DNA of 35,203 nucleotides, taken from a virus. Position 1 is the first letter of the stretch. Every line of letters begins with the position of its first letter. The notes beneath the pieces are model-generated. The model had not been told where the DNA came from, did no database searches, and saw nothing but the letters and a program-made list of their open reading frames with translations. The stretch spans positions 1 to 35,203 of IMG/VR virus record IMGVR_UViG_3300049020_000022; one strand, given 5' to 3'. Shown in pieces: positions 13,937 to 19,927 of this stretch. A program made the position numbers and the translations under genes.

Positions 13937-14557
13937 ATGACACGAGACAAAGTTTACACGGAGATCGACCGAGAGCGGGCTTATCAGAAGTCTCTACCGC
14001 ACACTGACGGCACTGAGACTTGCTCTAAGTCGGTGGGCGACTACATAAACCTGCTCGGCTATTACGCGGAGAAGGCGCGCAGCGCATGGGTCGAGAACAT
14101 GGAGAACGAGCCCGTGTGCCATATGATCCGAAAACTTGCCGCTTGCGCTGTTGCCTGTTTGGAGGCACACGAGTGCCCTCCCCGTATGGTTCGGGGCTGG
14201 ATTTTTCCTCTGCCCAATGACGAGCAGACGAACCGGCGATCAGACATTACGACGATCACGCTGGAGTCGATGAGCAAGGCCGGAGGGCATGAGTTGTTTC
14301 GGTGGCGTGCCGAGTTGTCGTGTGGTGCGCGGTATTTCAGCCCTCAGTTTCTTTTGCAGCATGACGCGCTTCAATGGCGGATTGAACATCCTGACATTGA
14401 GAAGGATTGGCGACTTGCTGCTTTCGTCAAAGTCAATGAGGGGATGCGTGACGAAGCTGAAGCCTTGGCAAGCACGGGTAGTCCAAAGCCGGGCTGGATG
14501 GAAGCAGAGCCCCCTTCGCAGGACGCCAAATCGCCCGACTGTCAGGCCACGTCATGA
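13937..14557 (+). CDS. Conserved phage protein
   Basis: 206 residues from ATG 13937. The N-terminal 90 residues contain RAYQKSLPHTDGTE, KSVGDYINLLGYYAEKARSAW and MIRKLAACAVACLEAHECPPR, a pattern common among uncharacterised phage proteins and perhaps related to MazG-like helical bundles. The remainder is unique, with a Pro/Ser-rich end. The stop overlaps the next start. Confidence 0.7.
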   Translation: MTRDKVYTEIDRERAYQKSLPHTDGTETCSKSVGDYINLLGYYAEKARSAWVENMENEPVCHMIRKLAACAVACLEAHECPPRMVRGWIFPLPNDEQTNRRSDITTITLESMSKAGGHELFRWRAELSCGARYFSPQFLLQHDALQWRIEHPDIEKDWRLAAFVKVNEGMRDEAEALASTGSPKPGWMEAEPPSQDAKSPDCQATS

Positions 14558-14640
14558 TTGTGATTCTGCTCATGGCCGCGCTGTGGGTGCTGTGCATCCT
14601 TGCGGCTAACCACTGTTTAAACGACAAGGACGATGAATGA
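14554..14640 (+). CDS. 28-residue membrane peptide
   Basis: MIVILLMAALWVLCILAANH followed by CLNDKDDE: one membrane segment and an acidic tail. It overlaps both neighbours by four bases, which supports translation. GTTTAAAC at 14615-14622 encodes part of CLND. Function unknown. Confidence 0.55.
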   Translation: MIVILLMAALWVLCILAANHCLNDKDDE

Positions 14641-14816
14641 AGACTCTCACCCAAGCCTACGCCCAATGGAAACGAAAAGTTCTGCTGCCCAATGACGAGC
14701 GCCAGTTGAAGGTGCTCGAAGCGTGGGAAGCCTTCTTGGCTGAAACGGAGCCCGGAAAGCTCGGGACGGAAATGATCGACGCGTTCGAAACGTTGTGGGA
14801 AGCGACGCTCGAATGA
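14637..14816 (+). CDS. Hypothetical acidic protein
   Basis: 59 residues, acidic and helical (MKTLTQAYAQWKRKVLLP..., EAWEAFLAETEPGKL). Coupled to both neighbours by four-base overlaps. No family recognised. Confidence 0.65.
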   Translation: MKTLTQAYAQWKRKVLLPNDERQLKVLEAWEAFLAETEPGKLGTEMIDAFETLWEATLE

Positions 14817-15031
14817 GAATCGGCGGCACTGTCATTGAAGTTGAGCTTATCCGCACGCGATATGGTTATCTCGGCGCGACTATCGGGTGGCCTATACCGA
14901 CGCTTTTCCCCGGCGCGCGGCCCGGCTTGCCAGTTTCATTCATCACCTACTTGCATGTGTGCTTCCTCTTGTTCGAGTTTCGCGTGATGATCGGCTTCCG
15001 GGTGCCGAAGGAAGTGGAACGTGGCCTGTAA
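14813..15031 (+). CDS. Small hydrophobic protein
   Basis: 72 residues beginning MRIGGTVIEVELIRTRYGYL. Residues about 44-60 (ITYLHVCFLLFEFRVMIGF) are hydrophobic and may be membrane associated. Starts in the upstream stop and overlaps the next GTG. Function unknown. Confidence 0.6.
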   Translation: MRIGGTVIEVELIRTRYGYLGATIGWPIPTLFPGARPGLPVSFITYLHVCFLLFEFRVMIGFRVPKEVERGL

Positions 15032-15527
15032 TCCTGATTGCCAGCGCGAGTGCTGCAACGGTTCGGCCCGTGTTTGCGGCTGCGAGGTTTACGAAATCTG
15101 CACGGTTTGCGACCCGGAGCGTTACAAGTATCAGGTCGCGATGCGTGGCCTTGAAGGAGTCCAAAGCCTTATGGGAGATCAGCACAAAGTTTCGGTCGGC
15201 CCGGTCAAGACTCATCTGCTGCGGCCTGAGCATCATCGGTTTACGTGGTGCGGCATCGACAGCGTTTTATTTGACGAGTGCGTGACGCGGAACCCTGAGA
15301 TCGTCACGTGCAAACACTGCAAGCGCCGTCACGCGCCGTGGTATTGGAAGCTCACCTATATTTTTCGTCTGCTGGCCGTGCCGCTGGCCGTGCTCGGTTT
15401 GGTGGGCGCTTACTGCACCGAAATCTCGGAGTGGGTCGCCCGGCACACGTGGGCTCCCTTGCGGAAGCGGAAATCTCCGCATGATCCGGGCTCCGTCCGT
15501 CGAAGGTTTTTTCAAAATTTCCTTTGA
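15021..15527 (+). CDS. Cys-rich membrane protein
   Basis: 168 residues from GTG 15021. The N-terminus has CNPDCQRECC, CGCEVYEICTVCDPE and later CKHCKRRH, suggesting two zinc sites. LLAVPLAVLGLVGAY (about 116-130) is a membrane segment followed by a basic tail. Its TGA stop is inside the -35 of the non-coding RNA promoter. Confidence 0.65.
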   Translation: MACNPDCQRECCNGSARVCGCEVYEICTVCDPERYKYQVAMRGLEGVQSLMGDQHKVSVGPVKTHLLRPEHHRFTWCGIDSVLFDECVTRNPEIVTCKHCKRRHAPWYWKLTYIFRLLAVPLAVLGLVGAYCTEISEWVARHTWAPLRKRKSPHDPGSVRRRFFQNFL

Positions 15528-15552
15528 CACCAATTGGTGTCAACGGCACTAT
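15524..15552 (+). promoter_or_regulatory. Promoter of large RNA, TTGACA-N17-CACTAT with operator
   Basis: TTGACA (15524-15529), 17 bases, CACTAT (15547-15552), predicting a start near 15559. An overlapping TATACT (15550-15555) at 20 bases is an alternative -10. The 16-bp palindrome covers the -35 and much of the spacer. Confidence 0.75.
15526..15541. promoter_or_regulatory. 16-bp palindromic operator, copy 3
   Basis: Perfect GACACCAATTGGTGTC on the promoter of the large structured RNA. Confidence 0.8.
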
Positions 15553-16073
15553 ACTCTTGGAAGCGGGATACGCTGAGTGATCTGTCGAACCTGAGAAAAG
15601 CGAACGCCCGCATGAGATTGATCGGCTCCCCGATGTTACTCGTTAAAAGTTGGGTGGGAGCAAACGGCGGGCGACAAACCTCGCCGTAAGAATTTCGACG
15701 CGGTTGGACACTCGAAAGAGTGAGGTAAGCGTCGTTTGGTGCAATTTGGAGTCCAACGAAAGTTGGAGGGATCAAAAGATTCCTTGCACCAATAATTTGA
15801 TGGGTGGTGTGCTGATATGGCCCTAATGTCGGCTTGAGTGCCGAGTAGTCGAAAGAGCCACCCGCCGTTGTTGGACCTGTAGTTTAGTGAATTGAAAACA
15901 GGGGTCGGTGTTGCCGCAAGGCCCGACGCCGGAGAGGGGTGAAAATACCCTTGGGTCCGCCTTGATCTTTGAAACGTGCGATAGTGATAAAAACCGGGCT
16001 TGTTCAATTGCATAACCGGTAACATGCCGAGGCATCGGAGATACCGGGTGATCCGGTTCGCGCGACCTTTTAT

Positions 16074-16150
<77 letters not shown>

Positions 16151-16372
16151 ATTTGTTTGAGTGACCGCACCAGTTCGGTAATATTCCGACAGAGATTCTA
16201 AATATCTCCCCAAAGTCATGAGACATGGCGTTGGCTAACGTGGCCGAGAGAAAGAATGGTAGCATTAACACGGGATCACTCAGTCTCGCGGTGAGTGAGA
16301 TTAAGAGGGCACGCTGGAGATCGACTTCCGGCTTCGTGCTGAAACGTGGGTAGTCGCCCGGCTCTTGACAAA

Positions 16373-16406
16373 CGCACGAGGTAGCAACTCGTGCGATTAT
16401 TTTTTA
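16373..16406 (+). terminator. Intrinsic terminator of the large RNA
   Basis: CGCACGAG-GTAGCAA-CTCGTGCG, a perfect 8-bp stem, followed by ATTATTTTTT. Confidence 0.9.
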
Positions 16407-16461
16407 CATGCGGCTTGAAAAAACTATCAGAGGCAAGCGTGGTGGCAAAGGGGCAACGATC

Positions 16462-16605
16462 ATGTCGTTGCTCGACGCGAACCCGGACGCGTGGAACGAG
16501 TATCTCACGCACCGCAGGATCAACGCGAGCGTTGCAATCCGGCGCATCGAACAACTCCGGGCCTCAAAAACTGCTCTCGTTGGTGGGCGCAAAGCTGAAC
16601 TGTGA
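16462..16605 (+). CDS. Hypothetical 47-residue protein
   Basis: MSLLDANPDAWNEYLTHRRI..., start chosen at ATG 16462 because AAAGGGG lies at good spacing upstream. An in-frame ATG at 16408, right at the terminator, would add a basic 18-residue extension. Function unknown. Confidence 0.5.
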   Translation: MSLLDANPDAWNEYLTHRRINASVAIRRIEQLRASKTALVGGRKAEL

Positions 16606-16735
16606 CCGGTGCCTCAATCGCATTTACGCTCCAAATTACTACACTCTTAGGGGTCCATACCTTTCAATTGCTCGGCCCGGCGAGCACCGCATTTGCTCTG
16701 CTTGCATGCTTAGTGATCCTCTCTTTTCCGGTTGA
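16583..16735 (+). CDS. Small zinc-ribbon protein
   Basis: About 50 residues from GTG 16583 (TTG 16580 is equally possible), overlapping the previous gene. CDRCLNRIYAPNYY and HRICSACML give a CxxC...CxxC zinc ribbon. Its TGA stop is within the -35 of the promoter at 16732. Start is uncertain; the two CxxC pairs are the main support. Confidence 0.5.
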   Translation: MGAKLNCDRCLNRIYAPNYYTLRGPYLSIARPGEHRICSACMLSDPLFSG

Positions 16736-16760
16736 CGACGACTTCCGATATTAGCACTTT
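16732..16760 (+). promoter_or_regulatory. Promoter TTGACG-N17-CACTTT
   Basis: TTGACG (16732-16737), 17 bases, CACTTT (16755-16760), nine bases to ATG 16770. No Shine-Dalgarno lies between. Confidence 0.65.
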
Positions 16761-16769
16761 TACCTTGTT

Positions 16770-16898
16770 ATGGTAATCGTTGCATTCGTTGCTGGTGTTG
16801 TCGTTGGAACCGTGGTCTCCTACCTGTTCTTCCGCGCCAACAAGAACAAGAAAGCCGCTGTTGATGCGTTCGTCGATAAGACGCGCGCCCGGCTGTAA
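16770..16898 (+). CDS. 42-residue membrane peptide
   Basis: MVIVAFVAGVVVGTVVSYLFF followed by RANKNKKAAVDAFVDKTRARL: one membrane helix with a basic cytoplasmic tail. Promoter, leaderless start and terminator frame it as a single-gene unit. A holin-like or regulatory peptide is possible; no lysin is next to it. Confidence 0.65.
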   Translation: MVIVAFVAGVVVGTVVSYLFFRANKNKKAAVDAFVDKTRARL

Positions 16899-16906
16899 AC
16901 CTCACT

Positions 16907-16937
16907 GGGGGTTGCCTTCACGGGCAGCCCCCTTTTG
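16907..16937 (+). terminator. Intrinsic terminator
   Basis: GGGGGTTGCC-TTCAC-GGGCAGCCCCC forms a 10-bp stem with one G-U and a one-base bulge at most, then TTTTGTT. It separates the small membrane peptide gene from the next gene. Confidence 0.8.
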
Positions 16938-16939
16938 TT

Positions 16940-17158
16940 ATGAAGCTGCAAGAATTGATTTGTGATAGGCAGGGACGTTTCAGTCCGATTCTCGTGCATT
17001 TCCATCTTTGGACCGCCGCCGTGTTGACCATGTGGATCATCGCGTGCGTTAAAGCGGGCACGCTAGTCGGGATCGACGCGTCTCTGATCGCGGTGCTGGG
17101 GCTTAACGGGGGGACCATTCTTGGTTTTCGTGTGGCCGAAAGGAATGAAAAGGTATGA
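16940..17158 (+). CDS. Small membrane protein, possible holin
   Basis: 72 residues with two hydrophobic segments (about 22-38, LWTAAVLTMWIIACV, and 43-62, IDASLIAVLGLNGGTILGF) and a charged end. Size and topology resemble small holins but there is no endolysin nearby. It overlaps the protease gene by four bases, so a partner role for the protease is also possible. Confidence 0.6.
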   Translation: MKLQELICDRQGRFSPILVHFHLWTAAVLTMWIIACVKAGTLVGIDASLIAVLGLNGGTILGFRVAERNEKV

Positions 17159-18033
17159 GTCGTTTAAACACCTTTCGGTATTACGTCGTCGGCGCGGTCC
17201 TGTTGTTCTGCGTCGCGTTTCTCGTGGGCAGTCATTTGCCGATTCTCGAAAAGAAGCACCGGGATTATGGCAAGGAACAACTCGCGACGGTGATCCTCCG
17301 GGACGCCGAAGGAACGGGCTCCGGTGCCGTGGTGCGACGCACGAATTCGCAAGGCAACACACGGCTGTTTATCTGGACGGCGGCGCATGTCGTTTCCGCC
17401 AGCGATGAAGTGGTCGTCGAAACCAAAGTGCGAAACGAGTATCGCAAAGTCGGCACAGTGTCATTCAAGGCTCGCGTGATCATGCGCGCGCCCGCCGAGG
17501 ACATCGCGCTGTTGTGGCTCGACGCTCCTGAAGGATTTTTCAACTACGTGCAGTTCGACGACGTTGGGCAGCGCGACATCGGTGCGGAGGTTTTCCATGT
17601 CGGGAATTTTCTCGGGTCGATGGACGACTCAGTGTCGTGGGGTCGCGTTTCGCAACAGGGGGTTGACGGCGGTAACATCTGGAGATCAATCGATCAGGCC
17701 GACATGGTGATTCTGCCGGGCAGTTCCGGGGGTCCATTGTTTTCGCATGACTCTCGCAGAATCCTTGGCATCGTCGTGGGCTGGCCGCGTCAGCCGGGCG
17801 TGTGTTTTTACGTGCCGCTCAGAACCATTCGGGGAGTGGCGTTCCGGGATAGCGTTTATTGGGCCGTTTACGGGGATTTCAGCCCCGAGGATTCGGCACT
17901 TGACAAACTCGTGGAAAAGAGTAAGCTTCCAAAGAATGAATCCGTGCCTGCGACCAAGCCAGAGCCGCCCGAGAGCAAGAAATCGGTGGAGCCTAAGAAG
18001 TCTCTGCGCCGGTTTACTTTCAAGGGTTGGTGA
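17155..18033 (+). CDS. Membrane-anchored trypsin-like serine protease
   Basis: 292 residues. Residues 11-25 form a membrane anchor. The S1 triad is visible: H78 in WTAAHVV, D116 in EDIALLW and S191 in LPGSSGGPLF, as in the DegP/HtrA-type protease domain but without PDZ domains. The anchor and the rest of the chain would place the protease in the periplasm. The last 50 residues are Lys/Glu/Pro-rich and flexible. Phages rarely carry such enzymes; cleavage of host envelope or of a defence protein is inference. GTTTAAAC (17162-17169) lies over codons 3-5. Confidence 0.85.
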   Translation: MSRLNTFRYYVVGAVLLFCVAFLVGSHLPILEKKHRDYGKEQLATVILRDAEGTGSGAVVRRTNSQGNTRLFIWTAAHVVSASDEVVVETKVRNEYRKVGTVSFKARVIMRAPAEDIALLWLDAPEGFFNYVQFDDVGQRDIGAEVFHVGNFLGSMDDSVSWGRVSQQGVDGGNIWRSIDQADMVILPGSSGGPLFSHDSRRILGIVVGWPRQPGVCFYVPLRTIRGVAFRDSVYWAVYGDFSPEDSALDKLVEKSKLPKNESVPATKPEPPESKKSVEPKKSLRRFTFKGW

Positions 18034-18043
18034 ATATTTGGGC

Positions 18044-18072
18044 TTGACTTGGGTGCGGCCTTCTGGTATACT
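18044..18072 (+). promoter_or_regulatory. Promoter TTGACT-N17-TATACT
   Basis: TTGACT (18044-18049), 17 bases, TATACT (18067-18072), 11 bases to ATG 18084. The nearest to a sigma-70 consensus in the window. Confidence 0.8.
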
Positions 18073-18083
18073 TATCCCTGTAA

Positions 18084-18260
18084 ATGAGCACCCTAGTAAC
18101 GATGGTCCAGCCGTCTCAGAACGGCTTTGCGGTTGCGGTCTATGTGGACCGCAACGAACGAAAAGTGGTCGGGCACAAAATCACGCCCACGCGTCACTCC
18201 CGCCGATGGTGGGAAGCGCGCGGGTTTCTTTGGAAGCGCCCGCCTCATTACTGGAACTGA
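18084..18260 (+). CDS. Hypothetical 58-residue protein
   Basis: MSTLVTMVQPSQNGFAVAVY..., ending RRWWEARGFLWKRPPHYWN. Beta-rich start and aromatic/basic end. It follows the strong promoter almost without leader and precedes the recombinase by one base. It may control or accompany the recombinase; no family recognised. Confidence 0.6.
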   Translation: MSTLVTMVQPSQNGFAVAVYVDRNERKVVGHKITPTRHSRRWWEARGFLWKRPPHYWN

Positions 18261-18261
18261 C

Positions 18262-18984
18262 ATGAAAGCCTATCGATACATCCGCGTGTCAGGCCGGGGC
18301 CAACTAAACGGCGACGGCCCGGACCGCCAGCGTGACGCATGCGACAAGTTTTTCGCGCAACACGGTCTGGAATTCGCGGGCGAGTTTTTCGAGAAGGCAG
18401 TGTCAGGAAAACGGGAGGGCATGGATCGCCCTTCGTTCCGTGAGTTTATCGAGACTCACGACGCGCATGTCTCGCAAGGTTTGACACCAATTGGTGTCAT
18501 TGTGGTTGAGCGGATGGACCGGCTCGCGCGCGATCTCATGGTTAGCGAGATGCTTTTGAAGGAGTGCCGGGTTCGGGGGATCAAAGTTTACGCGTGCGAT
18601 CATGAGGCGCTGATCGACGTTGCCTCGGACGCCGGAGACCCAACCCGAAAACTGATCCGGCAATTCATGGCCGCGCTCGCCGAGTGGCAGAAAAGCGAAC
18701 TGGTGTTGAAGCTGGCCAAGGCTCGCGACCGGATTCGAAAAACGACGGGCCGGTGCGAGGGTCCGCTGCCGTATGGGGCCACAAATGGTCAGCGTCAAGT
18801 GGTCAACCAGCTTATCGCCTTGCGCGATTCTTCGATGACGTTTCAAGCCGTCGCCAATTTTCTTAACGAGTCCGCGCTGCCTTCCCCTACTGGGAAGCCG
18901 TGGGATCGTAAAACGGTTCACTACCAGTATTCTAAACACACAATGAAAGGACAAACATGCGCGGAGCATACACCCAATACGTAA
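18262..18984 (+). CDS. Serine recombinase (resolvase/invertase family)
   Basis: 240 residues from ATG 18262. YIRVSGRGQ contains the catalytic S10; ERMDRLARDL (about 85-94) and the helix FMAALAEWQKSELVLKLAKARDR match the family, whose active serine makes a covalent link to DNA. The C-terminal part (TFQAVANFLNESALPSPTGKPW) is a short recombinase-type DNA-binding domain, so it is a small form and not a large integrase. Residues 74-79 (TPIGV) are written by the 16-bp palindrome. It may act as resolvase, invertase or integrase; no att site was found. Confidence 0.9.
   Translation: MKAYRYIRVSGRGQLNGDGPDRQRDACDKFFAQHGLEFAGEFFEKAVSGKREGMDRPSFREFIETHDAHVSQGLTPIGVIVVERMDRLARDLMVSEMLLKECRVRGIKVYACDHEALIDVASDAGDPTRKLIRQFMAALAEWQKSELVLKLAKARDRIRKTTGRCEGPLPYGATNGQRQVVNQLIALRDSSMTFQAVANFLNESALPSPTGKPWDRKTVHYQYSKHTMKGQTCAEHTPNT
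18483..18498. promoter_or_regulatory. 16-bp palindromic operator, copy 4 (intragenic)
   Basis: Perfect GACACCAATTGGTGTC inside the recombinase gene with no -10 at suitable spacing on either strand. A bound protein would be a roadblock. Confidence 0.7.
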
Positions 18985-19124
18985 AATCCAAAGGCGTCCG
19001 GCCCGAGGATGTTGTGGAGCAAGCAAAAGCTCGTCACAAGGAACAATGTGAGTTGCGGCTGGCCCGTATTATGAACGGGAAAGAGCCGGGCTACAAGAAC
19101 GGCCATGGCGGAAAAAAGGGTTGA
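18957..19124 (+). CDS. Hypothetical basic protein
   Basis: 55 residues (MRGAYTQYVKSKGVRPEDVV...), basic with a Gly/Lys end. A Shine-Dalgarno GAAAGGA precedes the ATG. It overlaps the recombinase end, and its TGA stop lies in the -35 of the next promoter. Function unknown. Confidence 0.65.
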   Translation: MRGAYTQYVKSKGVRPEDVVEQAKARHKEQCELRLARIMNGKEPGYKNGHGGKKG

Positions 19125-19149
19125 CAAATTTGCCCAAGCATGACACTGT
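19121..19149 (+). promoter_or_regulatory. Promoter TTGACA-N17-CACTGT with inverted repeat
   Basis: TTGACA (19121-19126), 17 bases, CACTGT (19144-19149). GCCCAA (19132-19137) and TTGGGC (19150-19155) flank the -10, a possible operator different from the other two palindromes. Confidence 0.7.
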
Positions 19150-19155
19150 TTGGGC

Positions 19156-19285
19156 GAACATGATAATGGCATTAATCTTAAATCGCCACGGAAAGGAGTC
19201 GCCTATGAAGTAATCGACACACTTTTGACGTATCAAATTGTTTTGCGGGCCGGGGATAACAAAAACCCCGGCCCGTTTGATTTTT
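19156..19285 (+). ncRNA. Short transcript of about 130 nt, possible small RNA
   Basis: Promoter 19121-19149 and terminator 19246-19285 define a short transcript. The only translation signal is GGAAAGGAG followed by ATG AAG TAA (19205-19213), a two-codon frame. It may be a small RNA, an attenuated leader or the remains of a deleted gene. Confidence 0.5.
19246..19285 (+). terminator. Intrinsic terminator
   Basis: CGGGCCGGGG-N10-CCCCGGCCCG, a perfect 10-bp stem, then TTTGATTTTT. Confidence 0.9.
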
Positions 19286-19286
19286 G

Positions 19287-19315
19287 TGGACGGCACGGGA
19301 TTTGCTTAGCACTAT
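19287..19315 (+). promoter_or_regulatory. Promoter TGGACG-N17-CACTAT
   Basis: TGGACG (19287-19292), 17 bases, CACTAT (19310-19315), followed by TTCCTTG as at other sites. It begins right after the preceding terminator and should drive 19331-onward. Confidence 0.55.
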
Positions 19316-19330
19316 TTCCTTGTAACTTAA

Positions 19331-19420
19331 ATGCGGGACAGTCGGCCAGAAGATGGAGATGACGCCGCCGAGCGGCTTGACCGCTCTCTTTTGTTGACGC
19401 CGGGGCGGCGTTTGTTATGA
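19331..19420 (+). CDS. Possible 29-residue leader peptide
   Basis: Frame MRDSRPEDGDDAAERLDRSL... ends at TGA 19418-19420. It coincides with nested hairpins (19362-19369/19404-19411 and 19370-19375/19381-19386), so translation and structure may interact as in an attenuator. The coding claim is weak. Confidence 0.3.
   Translation: MRDSRPEDGDDAAERLDRSLLLTPGRRLL
19362..19416 (+). terminator. Nested hairpins before the terminase operon
   Basis: Outer stem ACGCCGCC/GGCGGCGT (8 bp) encloses GAGCGG-CTTGA-CCGCTC followed by TCTTTTGTT. Either may end transcription partially; the genes after it appear to depend on read-through. Confidence 0.5.
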
Positions 19421-19450
19421 ACGTGACTAGCCCCGGCACCGTTTTGAGAT

Positions 19451-19927
19451 ATGATCGTCTACACCTACTACAATTCGGACGCGGACGCGCCGAAGGAACA
19501 AGCAAGATTCATTCGGCTCTGGTCTGAGAGTTGGCGCAAGTGGGGGTGGACTCCGCTGCTGCTCACAGATCGCATGGCGGATGAACATTTGGCCAGTCGG
19601 CGCAAGTTTACCCGTCTCACGAAGTCCTTGTTCGCCGTGAAGCATTACAACAAGCCGGGCGTGCTCGTCTCGGCCAACGTGATCAATTTTGGTCTGGAGC
19701 CGAAGCGGCTGGCCGCTGGCGGCGTGATGTTTTATCCGGGCTGCGTGGCGATCAGTCGAGACACGCTCCGGCAGATTGGCAAAAAGCGAGCCGTCATGAC
19801 GAAGCTTGACTACCGGTTCGATATCTGCACCGATTTTCACACCCCTCCGTCGAGTCTCCCGTTGCTGCGGTTTGCGGACTGGGACGCTGACGACGTAATG
19901 GAAGCTATCCGCCGACGTGCTGACTGA
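19451..19927 (+). CDS. Glycosyltransferase-like protein lacking DxD
   Basis: 158 residues starting MIVYTYYNSD. ESWRKWGWTPLLLTD resembles the N-terminal strand-helix of GT-A-like phage and bacterial proteins (SWxxxGWxPxVLT), and SANVINFGL lies where relatives often have a DYDVINYG-like metal site. The acidic residues are missing here, so it may be inactive or bind a sugar only. It overlaps the terminase start by 11 bases. Confidence 0.5.
   Translation: MIVYTYYNSDADAPKEQARFIRLWSESWRKWGWTPLLLTDRMADEHLASRRKFTRLTKSLFAVKHYNKPGVLVSANVINFGLEPKRLAAGGVMFYPGCVAISRDTLRQIGKKRAVMTKLDYRFDICTDFHTPPSSLPLLRFADWDADDVMEAIRRRAD

Noticed and set aside
14824-14831. GGCACTGT as a promoter -10
   Set aside because: No -35 at 17-18 bases, and it lies within codons 5-7 of an overlapped gene.
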